Positions 46,048 through 54,509 of a DNA stretch of 64,000 nt are shown in pieces. The notes beneath the pieces are model-generated. The model did not search any database. It was not told the origin of the DNA and worked only from the letters and a program-made list of their open reading frames with translations. The DNA comes from Pseudomonas mucoides (GTDB lineage Bacteria > Pseudomonadota > Gammaproteobacteria > Pseudomonadales > Pseudomonadaceae): positions 1,438,757 to 1,502,756 of the forward strand of contig NZ_JACOPW010000001.1 of NCBI RefSeq assembly GCF_015461845.1, in the 5' to 3' direction. Made by a program: the position numbers and the translations under genes. Position 1 is the stretch's first letter; each line of letters begins with the position of its first letter.

Positions 46048-46071
46048 GGGGGCCGTTTTGGGGGCCGTTTT
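46048..46071. repeat. 12-bp tandem repeat downstream of tRNA-Gly
   Basis: GGGGGCCGTTTT occurs twice in direct succession. The minus-strand frame across it (SQNGPQNGPQLIAVM..., stop near the tRNA 3' end) looks like the tail of an integrase-type gene, but too little is left to be sure. Confidence 0.6.
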
Positions 46072-46096
46072 GACTTTAGGATGCCCTGGCGAAGCT

Positions 46097-46146
46097 GCTG
46101 ACTTGTAATCAGTAGTTCCCGGGTTCGACTCCTGGTGCCGGCACCA
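46097..46146 (+). pseudogene. 3' half of a tRNA-Thr (TGT) gene, probable att-site scar
   Basis: From the anticodon stem onward this matches a tRNA-Thr: GCTGA-CTTGTAA-TCAGT (anticodon TGT), T-arm CCGGG-TTCGACT-CCTGG, acceptor strand TGCCGGC, A and CCA. The 5' half is missing; the bases before it do not form a D-arm or a GCCGGCA acceptor. Truncation at the anticodon stem is the usual form of an attachment-site duplication left by an integrase. No intact copy of this tRNA is in the window. Confidence 0.85.
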
Positions 46147-46163
46147 TATAGAACAACGACTTA

Positions 46164-46188
46164 GGCTCACCTTACGGTGGGCCTTTTT
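46164..46188 (+). terminator. Rho-independent terminator of the tRNA-Thr remnant
   Basis: GGCTCACC-TTAC-GGTGGGCC is followed by TTTTT. It was probably the native terminator of the tRNA-Thr gene and now ends transcription from tRNA-Gly. Confidence 0.85.
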
Positions 46189-46435
46189 CGTTTCTGGCCT
46201 CAACCTCCTTCAATTTTCCCCGTTCGTTCCCCGTTTCGGGATCTTCTATTCCTAAGTTCTTGAGACATCTCAAAAAATTGGAGAGTCGCGCAGCGCCGCT
46301 CGGCGCTACGAAATCTGCGATCCACGATGATTGGCAACAACCGGCTAGCAGCAGGCATTCACAGGAGGTGACTTCTGTTCGGTTTCCGTTGTTCCTCACA
46401 GGCTAGACGGCCGGAACAACGAGATTAAAGGTGTC

Positions 46436-47224
46436 CTAAAGTCGGAATTTTTTTCGAATCATTGACGTGCGATTGGGGTGCGGAGAAATTTCTTTCAGCT
46501 TTCGAGGTTGCGGTACAGGTGGCGGTGACTCGTAATCCGCGATGAATGCGGTGAAGTTCTGCACAAGCGAATCGAATTTGCTTTCCCCATGCGCGCTGAT
46601 CTCCCGATGGATTCTGAGGAACTCCTCGCGCGAAATTTGGAAGACGTACGCTCTCACATCGTCGCTAGCAGGGAAGAGCCACCAAAGCGTCCTCTTGTCT
46701 CCGAAATCAAAGAAAACATGCGCGGTGCTGCCCGCCCAATCCCTTAACAAGGCGCCCCCGGGTAAGTTGATTCTCCGCTTGGACGAAAGCCGATTGCGAG
46801 GCACACCATTAGCCCACGCGCTCAAAAACTTAGCTTCATCTCTCTGTCGTGTCTTTCCATCCACCACCCAAATCAAGGCTTGGTAAAAGGCCTCGCGAGA
46901 TCGGCGCTCCTCAGGTCGGATGATCGAGTGCTGGAACTCGAGCACCCAGCCATCATGAGTCTTCACGTCTGCAATGTGTCGTTCACCGTCCTCGGTATGG
47001 TGAACAATCTCCTGCCAGTCAGCGGGAAACTGGTCTTTCCAATCGAGGTGCCACTCAGTTTCTTTTTCCCACCAGGAGTCACAATCACGCATGGTTTGAT
47101 GCGCCCAGTGCCACGCTTTCAACTCTCCGCACTTCGCATGCGTAGTGCGCCCACAGCTTGGGCATATTCCGGAAAGGTTTGGCTGCGCCAGTTGGCGTTG
47201 CCCGCTTACCAAGGAAAATTTCAT
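46436..47224 (-). CDS. CoiA-like nuclease-domain protein
   Basis: The 262-residue protein resembles the CoiA (competence) nuclease family. An N-terminal zinc-knuckle-like ICPSCGRTTHAKCGELKAWHWAHQ is followed by a PD-(D/E)xK-type core HIADVKTHDGWVLEFQHS with conserved D and ExQ, and REAFYQALIWVVDG. The ATG at 47224 starts the conserved part; an open extension to 47446 looks like unrelated DNA. No competence genes are nearby. In an island with other nucleases it may act in defence or DNA processing; this is inference. Confidence 0.75.
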   Translation of the reverse strand: MKFSLVSGQRQLAQPNLSGICPSCGRTTHAKCGELKAWHWAHQTMRDCDSWWEKETEWHLDWKDQFPADWQEIVHHTEDGERHIADVKTHDGWVLEFQHSIIRPEERRSREAFYQALIWVVDGKTRQRDEAKFLSAWANGVPRNRLSSKRRINLPGGALLRDWAGSTAHVFFDFGDKRTLWWLFPASDDVRAYVFQISREEFLRIHREISAHGESKFDSLVQNFTAFIADYESPPPVPQPRKLKEISPHPNRTSMIRKKFRL

Positions 47225-48053
47225 ACCCCAATATTTCTCATGGTCAGATAGCACTCGTGGAAAAGAGAGCTGATTTTTTTCTTCGGTGTTTGACTGACTT
47301 CTACCCCACCACCGACAGCATAGGGTCGATTGCTGCCCCTCGCTACAGAGGCAAATTAACCACTCCAATGTGTCGCGGCTGGTCGTCATCCAATGTGTGA
47401 CTGATTTCAAAAAACGGGGGAACGGGGGAACAGTGGGAACAGCCAATGTTTCCGGGGGCTTGAGAGGGGGAACTTGTACCCCAGTGTTTTATTGGGGGAA
47501 CAGAAGCTGCCAGATCGACAGCTGCCACTTGAGTTGACCAAACCCAGTTAACCAGAGTTAACCGAGTGAATTAGTCGGTTAACTCTTGGTTAACTGCCCT
47601 GAAAGCCACAGCCCGCTTGCTTCTCAGTCGATTTAACCTGCCGGTTCGAGTGATTAACCAGTTAACCGAGTAATTTAGTCGGTTAACTCCTTAGTTAACC
47701 GCCCTGAAAGCCTCGGCCGGCTTGGCTCTCAGGTGAATTGAAGGACTGCCGAGTTAACCAGCTCAAATGCTTAGTTAACCGGGCTACAAGCCACGCCCTG
47801 CAAGGCTTTCAGCTTAGTTACCAACCGAGTTAACCAGTTAACTAACTTTGGCGGGGTGCCGCTAACAAATTTACGCGAGTTTCAGCACCCGTATTCCGTC
47901 TAAATTGCCAGGGGCCCCGACGTGTTTCAGGTAAGGATCGCTACTTCTTTGACGAGACGCTGACGACCGTCAAGACTCAGTGTCGCAGTGCACAGTAGAC
48001 ATCCAACTTTTATCGTAGATGCGATCGATGTGCATAAGTAAGACCGGATACCA
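47225..48053. other. Gene-poor region with repeat array
   Basis: This stretch of about 830 bp holds no supported gene. Its left half carries four GGGGGAAC motifs (47416, 47424, 47466, 47494). Its centre carries the GTTAAC array described separately. The minus-strand frames across it are low-complexity and look like remnants or non-coding DNA. Confidence 0.6.
47547..47842. repeat. GTTAAC-rich imperfect tandem repeat array (iteron-like)
   Basis: Eleven copies of GTTAAC lie within 296 bp (at 47547, 47557, 47578, 47589, 47661, 47682, 47694, 47753, 47774, 47829 and 47837). They belong to larger imperfect units of about 90-105 bp: each has GTTAACC, a short AT-rich part, one or two more GTTAAC copies and CCCTGAAAGCC or a variant. 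The layout recalls iterons of replication origins or a cluster of binding sites. Confidence 0.8.
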
Positions 48054-50792
48054 TTAGCGCCTAGCCGCAGTAGAGAGTCGTCTATAGATCGGATTTTTTG
48101 TAAGTTCAGGAGAAACATATTGTATTTGATCTAATGCCTCAGTGAGATCGTAAGGAATAATTGCTCCGTCCGCGTTTCCAATGGTGAGATCAAACAGACG
48201 GAGTAAGGCTCTAGCTTTGTACTCGCTGTCGATAATGGAAAGCTTCTTCTCCCCATGGACCTCACCATATAGGCCGTAGTCAATCAATGACCAGCATTTG
48301 AATGGAACGAGGAAGCGTTCAATGGCATCGACGGCCTCACCAAAAGCGTCTTCTGATGCCGCTGGGAGAGCAGCAAACGCACCACTAACGCCGGGAGTAG
48401 CCAAGGAGCGCTCTGAGGGCCAGACCTGTTTGAGAAATGGCGCGGCTGCCGTTCTGAACAGTTCAGCGGCGCCAGGTGTGTCTATTTCATCTGATTTACT
48501 AGCAGACAGTTCTCGTACAAATTGCTGGACCGCTTTAGCTGCAGTGGCACGAATTTCATCGTCCAAATTCCGCAGCATTTGGAGAATTTTTGGAGCGGAT
48601 ACAGCTGGTTCACGCGCCTCTCTGAAAGAGTGCAAACTTTCTATGACAAGGCTGAAAACCAAGCTTTGTCGAGCTTCGCGCCCAAGGCGCCGATCATTGG
48701 CCCTTTCCACCATTTCGTTGCCGATGATTTTCAGAACGTCGCTGTAACGTGTACGTCGCGCTACAGCACGCCAGAGGGGGACTGAGGCATCATCATTTAT
48801 CAACAATGGCGAAATCAGGTTTACTTCAGCCCAGTGTCGATCAGTGCGAAGGAAATACGGCAAATGCTCGATAAAGCGATGGCGAACGATCAAACCGCTG
48901 CGGCCAGTTGCACTAATTGCTGTATCCCGCATCGTGCGGGTGACGGTGCCCTCGGCGAAGAGAGCCTCGACGCCGGCGAGCGATCGCCAGGCTTCAATGA
49001 ATACGCCCACTAGCTTTCCTACAGGCGTATTTAACGTATCCAGATCCATGGGCACATCGTCATCGTTTGCGCTACGAACCAAAACGTTGAGATTTGCATC
49101 ATCTGTGTGGGCAGTTTGTATATTGGTAGCTTCGACAGCTAATGGCCAAACCTTCTCCCATACAGACAAGCCCAGATTGGAAAGTACAACTTGTATCCGC
49201 CAAGCATCCAACCAGGCGCAGACTCCCTCGATTGCCACCGAGAGTGTGTCCTCGGTGGTTTGGATCAGCATCGAGAGCACCCGCTCAGCTTCAGATTGAA
49301 GGTCACGATTAAGAGTAGCGTTGCCATCTTTCATGGTCGGTACGTGTGCCCAACCGAAACGGTTCCAGACATACGGAAAATCGTCTCCGCCATTGCCAGT
49401 TGATTCAAGATCCCGTAGTACTAGCAGTGTATTATCGAACTCTTGAAGCCAGTCATTCGCGCCCTCTGAAGGATTGTGACTCCAACCGTCACGACTAGTT
49501 GAAAGGCCAGTTTCCAACGCTCGCAAGCGAATCACCCCAGTCATAGAGTCATATTTTGAATCTGGGTTTGGCTGAACCCAATACGCCGTGGGACCTTTCG
49601 GAAGCCCTCCATCCACGCCCATGTCTATCAAATCATCGAACCGACTAAGGTTTGAGTTCAGCCATTCCTGTTCATCCAGTGGCAACGCTCCTCTCGCGGC
49701 TTCGATCCGTCTAAATTCTCGGACAGCTTGGTAAGTTCGGGCCTCTTTGATTTTTTCAGCCTCTACTTTTTTCGGCCAGAAATTGCGCGGAGGCCCTTTG
49801 TGTATTCGCTTGGCTATCGCCTTCTGAGACAGGAGGTCTAGATCGCCAAATCGTATCGCACGAAGCTCTGCGATCTCCGGAAAAATGTGCAAATTCCAAA
49901 AGTGGAGGTCATCGAGGTTGGCTAGGAACGCGATAACTTGTATGGGCTCAACGAGTTCTGGATTCCGAGCCGCGGCTGCCCAAAGACGTGTATAGACAGA
50001 TGATTGCTCGCTCCTCCACCGTTGGACAAATTGCCGTGCATCAGGAGGGCTTAGCTCCGCGATCCGCCCGACAACTGCGAAAAGAAGTTTGACTGATGGG
50101 GCGATTCCAGTGTGAAAAGCATCGGGGTCACGGTCGTTATCGTCGTTGGGTGTACCGATTGCATAATATACCCGTCGTAAATCCCCAAGCTTCCAGTAAT
50201 TATCTTGATCATTCCAGCCGAGCCGTCTAGCTACTTGAAGGCCGAGATTTATAGCTGATTCCAACGCAATCCCTAATTCCTTTAGGAAGGCTATTTCAGT
50301 TAAGCGTGCCAGTTCGAGCACGTCTAAATTCATTAGCTCGCCGCTGGTCAGCTTTGCGGAAAGCAGGTGCTCGAACGTTCTAGGACGGCTTGGTCGTTTT
50401 GCAAATTGGCGGTACCAGGAGTCGCGTGGTTCAACGCTCAGGGTCGGCATGACGCAGGCTACAATCTTTGAAATGACTGCCCCCGAACGATCTCCTGCGC
50501 GAAGCCGATTTTGAATGTCATAGATCGCAGTTGATGGATCCGATTCGATCCTTGGGGTTGACCAGCTTTCTTCGATCAACTGCCATGTAGAGTTCCAGGG
50601 CTCATCGAGATTGCGTCCATGAGGACTTCGCAGCAGATACTCAATGGCAATGCGCTCCACTCGCTGCTGCGGTCTTAAACGCAGTGCCCAGTCAATCGTT
50701 CCAGCGTCCGCTAATCGTTGCTCAAGAAACACAATCATTGCTTGCAGCGAGGCGCGGTCTTGCTCATCGAGATATGCCAAATCCGCAATCAT
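48054..50792 (-). CDS. Large helical protein coupled to the SIR2 gene (possible DUF4020-like partner)
   Basis: The 912-residue product has no catalytic motif I recognise and looks largely alpha-helical, with HEAT-like segments (for example LRNLDDEIRATAAKAVQQFVREL near residue 750). Its C-terminus (FGEAVDAIERFLVPF, YDLTEALDQIQYVSPEL) recalls the region that follows SIR2 in large SIR2-DUF4020 (DSR-type) defence proteins; this is from memory and uncertain. Its ATG overlaps the stop of the SIR2 gene by ATGA, so the two are translated together. It may be the sensor or regulator of the SIR2 effector. Confidence 0.75.
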   Translation of the reverse strand: MIADLAYLDEQDRASLQAMIVFLEQRLADAGTIDWALRLRPQQRVERIAIEYLLRSPHGRNLDEPWNSTWQLIEESWSTPRIESDPSTAIYDIQNRLRAGDRSGAVISKIVACVMPTLSVEPRDSWYRQFAKRPSRPRTFEHLLSAKLTSGELMNLDVLELARLTEIAFLKELGIALESAINLGLQVARRLGWNDQDNYWKLGDLRRVYYAIGTPNDDNDRDPDAFHTGIAPSVKLLFAVVGRIAELSPPDARQFVQRWRSEQSSVYTRLWAAAARNPELVEPIQVIAFLANLDDLHFWNLHIFPEIAELRAIRFGDLDLLSQKAIAKRIHKGPPRNFWPKKVEAEKIKEARTYQAVREFRRIEAARGALPLDEQEWLNSNLSRFDDLIDMGVDGGLPKGPTAYWVQPNPDSKYDSMTGVIRLRALETGLSTSRDGWSHNPSEGANDWLQEFDNTLLVLRDLESTGNGGDDFPYVWNRFGWAHVPTMKDGNATLNRDLQSEAERVLSMLIQTTEDTLSVAIEGVCAWLDAWRIQVVLSNLGLSVWEKVWPLAVEATNIQTAHTDDANLNVLVRSANDDDVPMDLDTLNTPVGKLVGVFIEAWRSLAGVEALFAEGTVTRTMRDTAISATGRSGLIVRHRFIEHLPYFLRTDRHWAEVNLISPLLINDDASVPLWRAVARRTRYSDVLKIIGNEMVERANDRRLGREARQSLVFSLVIESLHSFREAREPAVSAPKILQMLRNLDDEIRATAAKAVQQFVRELSASKSDEIDTPGAAELFRTAAAPFLKQVWPSERSLATPGVSGAFAALPAASEDAFGEAVDAIERFLVPFKCWSLIDYGLYGEVHGEKKLSIIDSEYKARALLRLFDLTIGNADGAIIPYDLTEALDQIQYVSPELTKNPIYRRLSTAARR

Positions 50793-52009
50793 GGGCGGCG
50801 ATCCTGGTCTTTTTCTGCACCGATTTTAATGATTGCATCGAGCCAGCCGAGGTCAGCTTTTCCACGAGACGTTAGCGCAGACAATCTAATTCGTTCACTT
50901 GTATTGCCTCTTCTAATCAAATGATCGAACAAGTCGCGATCCGCTTCCGGCGATAGTGCTCTGGGGTTTCTCACGATCCTCCGAATTTCGGCATCTACAC
51001 GGCGTGGACTTCCATTATTTGCCGAAAAATTTGCCCAGCGCTCAAGTGTTTCGCGTAATGCGGAATGTTCGTTTTGATCATCGTAGTGTATTGGTGTAAT
51101 ACCGCGCGCCTTCCAATCCTCAAGCGCGATTGGGTCAGGTGTGCCAGAGCCGAAAAACGTGAATCTCTCCTTCAAGTCTCCGAAACGAAATCCATCTGCA
51201 GCCACCGCATTTAACAAGTATCGCATTGGCGGATCGTTGGCGCTGTAGCCAACCAAGACTAAGTGGTACAAGCGGGCAGCATCATAAATAAGATCCGGTA
51301 CAACTCGACGACGTAGATAAAACTCGCCGAAGTCTTGGTCTGAAATAACTAATTCGGAAACACGATTTGGCTGCGGCTCAAGTACGCCGTGGATGTGAAA
51401 CACTCCAGCGAAATCCAACTGTCGAGTGGGCCTGGGGATCGCCCCGAGTGAATAAGTCTGGATTTTAGAGCCGCGACGCTTCCCTGCACGCTCAAGAAGC
51501 TGGTCAAAGTTTGTTGTGACGATAGTAACTGCGCCCCCTCGATCCGCAAGTCGCATAAGAGCGCGATGAATAGGAGCTGGCTTGGTATCACCAGCTCGCA
51601 AACGTTCGGCTACAGCATGTCTAACTTGACTGCCACCATGTGTTCGACCATCAAGACGTCTTTCAAGCATGCCTAGGACTACGTCGAAGTCTCCGATGAT
51701 GAACCGATGTACCTCCGCCTTTTGAGGGGCATTGAGATGCGACACATCTGCTTTCCATTGGTTACAAGCACCGCGTGGTAACTTCGAAATAACTGCATAA
51801 ACGCCGGGGTCTAGCTTTTCGTAAACGTCGACTACAAGTTGGCGGAAGTCTGGTAACTCAGCAGGCATCGAAATACCTGCGCCGCATATAAATAGGACCT
51901 GGCCTCGTGCGTGGGCTAGCAGCAGGCGTTCCGGTATTGCAGCCAGACCGTTGCCGAATGAGATTACGCGATCTTGAGCAGATGTATCCATTTTCAAATT
52001 CAAGCCCAT
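50789..52009 (-). CDS. SIR2-family NAD-hydrolase-like protein (anti-phage effector candidate)
   Basis: The 406-residue protein has a SIR2 fold: NAD-binding GAGIS at residues 43-47, TTNFD at 165-169, the catalytic-type His207 in FHIHGVL and GYSANDPPMRYLL near 255. SIR2 domains of this bacterial defence type (DSR, Thoeris ThsA, Avs5) deplete NAD on phage infection. The last ~100 residues are a helical extension. It overlaps the 912-residue gene by 4 bp. Start may be 52009 or Met7 (51991). The defence role is inference from domain and island context. Confidence 0.85.
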   Translation of the reverse strand: MGLNLKMDTSAQDRVISFGNGLAAIPERLLLAHARGQVLFICGAGISMPAELPDFRQLVVDVYEKLDPGVYAVISKLPRGACNQWKADVSHLNAPQKAEVHRFIIGDFDVVLGMLERRLDGRTHGGSQVRHAVAERLRAGDTKPAPIHRALMRLADRGGAVTIVTTNFDQLLERAGKRRGSKIQTYSLGAIPRPTRQLDFAGVFHIHGVLEPQPNRVSELVISDQDFGEFYLRRRVVPDLIYDAARLYHLVLVGYSANDPPMRYLLNAVAADGFRFGDLKERFTFFGSGTPDPIALEDWKARGITPIHYDDQNEHSALRETLERWANFSANNGSPRRVDAEIRRIVRNPRALSPEADRDLFDHLIRRGNTSERIRLSALTSRGKADLGWLDAIIKIGAEKDQDRRP

Positions 52010-52379
52010 GTCCGTGGATCACGAATGTACGCCAAGGATCGGCATAGAAGGTAGCAGAATACATTCGGAACACATGAGTCGGTTTCCATGATAAATCTAT
52101 CTGAGTCATACCTCTGCTCGTCTGGCCCCCCTGATGGTTGTGGTACGGAGGGCAGGAGAACTCACAGAATCAAGGGCTCGCGGCAACCTCCGAAAATGGA
52201 TCATGCTCAGGGACACGGCGAGGCCCAAAATTCTCCCTGCGGCACATCCTCTCGGGAGGAGCCGCATATTTTTACTGAGTGTCCGGTATGGTTGGTAAAG
52301 GTTGATGGTTTTCGAGGCTGGTTTGCTGCTAACTCATCTTGAGTTGCCTTGCATCAGTCGGAGGTGCTCGCCATTCTAT
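52010..52379. other. Intergenic region between the HNH and SIR2 genes
   Basis: These 370 bp lie upstream of the SIR2 pair and downstream of the HNH gene, so they should hold the SIR2 promoter. An 84-codon plus-strand frame (52088-52342) has no ribosome binding site or family resemblance and is not called. Confidence 0.4.
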
Positions 52380-54053
52380 CTATGAGTTTGGAAAACTGTT
52401 AAGTACTTCCCAATGATCTCCTTCAAGCAAATTAGATTCAATTAGCGTTTCTTCAGTTGTGCGGACTTCATATATTGTACTTTCTCTGTTATCCAGATCG
52501 CTAAACACTAGAGACTCGATATTGATATAGTTAGTCGATATTCTCGGGGCTTTAATAGTCTGGCCAAAAATATCACATGCAAAACCACCGACCTCATTAA
52601 TTGTGATGTGATTTGCTTTTCCCTTGGAGTTAAGGTAGTCAAGGGTAAAGCCCTCGTAGAATTTAAAGTGCCCCCAGCACAGCATGGAAGGTGTGCGCTT
52701 ACTTTTGACTGGGCCAGATATAAGGCGAGAGTACTTGTTGAGAAATCGCTGAGTGCGCTCATCGATGTTTATGTTTTTCAGAATAATCGCACTTTCACAT
52801 TTTTCAGCGATTTTTCTAGCTTTATGAAGAGCCGAAATGACCTCAGTGAACTCGTCAACAAATATTCTGATGTCGCCATTTTGACTTGAATCAAACCTAG
52901 GTAATTCATTTTCAATTTCAAACTCAACAACAAAGTGTCCTTTCTCTAAGTAAGATAGGGCGCGCACCAGTCTACTGAAAAGCGGAAGCTCTAAGATGTT
53001 CAACCCCTTCCATGCTTCAAGGTTAAACGACATATCCAATTTCGTAAGGCTTTTGTCGCCTTCAATTGCCACTTTAAATACAAGTAAGTCGCTTAGGCAC
53101 GCGCCGTTTATTACTGCGCGAATAGCTCCAGAGCTGCAACTAGATATAAATGATTCTATTAAATATTCATGCCCATCCAAGTCGCAAGCATAAAAATTAG
53201 TCTTGATTGGCTTTTTTATGCTACTAAGCGATATTGAGCCAGCGCGCTTTGTATCAAATTTTTTATGAATGGCTTCAAACAGCTTTGAGCCAGCAAGCTC
53301 AAAATTTGACGAGGGTATAACAAGCTCGCGCCCTTCCTCAAAAAAAGCCTTTTCGGCAGACAAAAAACCTTCAAGATTTTCTATGTCGTTAATTAATATG
53401 CAGAAGTTTGCGTCTTTCGAAGCAGGAGTTATAACGTGATTGATTTGTTGCCCATCACGATTGACCTGCACTTTAAATCGTGGATCTAAACTTTCTAAGC
53501 CTGCTTCATAGCCTTCCATAACCTCAATGATAGGAGAGTCTATTGGGTTTCCGGTCCGGTTTACCCAGCGTTCTAATAATGCCACTGATTCAGTATGTGC
53601 GGCATCCTTTAACTCTAATTCGGTAAAGGCTCGTTTGTTGACCATTTCATTCGCGCGAATTTCAGCAAGGCGCTTCCACTCATGCAAGGTCTCCACCGGA
53701 TAAGGTGAATCGTCTGCATCTACCAGTTTAGAGTGCGTTTGACACATCCAAACCCCATTTCTTACATCCTTACGCTCTGCTTGGGTTTGACTAGTGTCGT
53801 ATCGCGGACCACCGGGGGCGGCGGCCTTAATATGGCATGCAACACCAATGCTGAAAGGCCCGTCGTGTAGTGCCTTTGAACCATGGGTGTGCACATGACA
53901 GCCAGGGAAGGAGCAAACGTTACCGGCCATATCTCGTAGGCGCTGAACCGTCGAGGCTAGAAAATTGTCACGTTTTACTGACGTAGATCTAGCTTTTTTG
54001 ATATTGCCCTTTGCTTTAACTGGCTTCTTGTCCATAGGGTTTTTTAAGGCCAT
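52380..54053 (-). CDS. HNH-endonuclease-domain protein with unknown C-terminal region
   Basis: The 557-residue protein has an N-terminal HNH-type domain: zinc-type Cys47 and Cys52 (NVCSFPGC), the block VACHIKAAAPGGPRYD with His74, and NGVWMCQTHSKLVD with Asn99, Cys104 and His107, then LHEWKRLAE. The remaining ~400 residues have no fold I recognise. It is preceded by a basic leader (KKPVKAKGNIKKA). Base use is AT-rich compared with flanking core genes. Beside the SIR2 pair it is a candidate DNA-cutting defence effector; an independent role is also possible. Confidence 0.75.
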   Translation of the reverse strand: MALKNPMDKKPVKAKGNIKKARSTSVKRDNFLASTVQRLRDMAGNVCSFPGCHVHTHGSKALHDGPFSIGVACHIKAAAPGGPRYDTSQTQAERKDVRNGVWMCQTHSKLVDADDSPYPVETLHEWKRLAEIRANEMVNKRAFTELELKDAAHTESVALLERWVNRTGNPIDSPIIEVMEGYEAGLESLDPRFKVQVNRDGQQINHVITPASKDANFCILINDIENLEGFLSAEKAFFEEGRELVIPSSNFELAGSKLFEAIHKKFDTKRAGSISLSSIKKPIKTNFYACDLDGHEYLIESFISSCSSGAIRAVINGACLSDLLVFKVAIEGDKSLTKLDMSFNLEAWKGLNILELPLFSRLVRALSYLEKGHFVVEFEIENELPRFDSSQNGDIRIFVDEFTEVISALHKARKIAEKCESAIILKNINIDERTQRFLNKYSRLISGPVKSKRTPSMLCWGHFKFYEGFTLDYLNSKGKANHITINEVGGFACDIFGQTIKAPRISTNYINIESLVFSDLDNRESTIYEVRTTEETLIESNLLEGDHWEVLNSFPNS

Positions 54054-54509
54054 ATACCCTCATTCCCAACTGAGTTCACATCAATATTATGCTAAGAAAT
54101 TAATCGCTCGGCGACTTTTTTCCCTGACTGAAAAGCTCTGCTGGCTGCATCGTCGGACGCCAAAAAAGGTCCCCGTTGCCATTTTCAAACCTCGGCATTA
54201 ACAAATTGTGGTGTCGTCTTGCAGGCTCCGCCGTTCGTGGCTTACGGACTGATTTGTGAATATTCAAATCTAACGCCTGTCTACCCGCGAACAGCTCCAA
54301 CGCCACATTCATCTACCCTTTGGGCCGTTTCGCCTACCTCGTCTACGGTTGATTCTTGATAGGCATTGCAGCCCTTACCCGACGTGGCCTCCAAAGGATT
54401 ACCCGATTTGTATTTCTATCGTCCTTCAATCCGTGAATGACGAATTGCCTTTTGGCGTCTGAGCGGGAAATCACGACGCCGCTATAACGCATAAAGTGTT
54501 TAGGTCTCC
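54054..54509. other. Intergenic region in the island
   Basis: These 456 bp contain no gene I can support. A 70-codon minus-strand frame (54100-54312) has no recognisable domain or clear ribosome binding site. Confidence 0.4.

Noticed and set aside
46031-46072. Short plus-strand frame MTAISWGPFWGPF after tRNA-Gly
   Set aside because: It is only 13 codons and arises from the 12-bp tandem repeat. It is better seen as integrase-end or att DNA.
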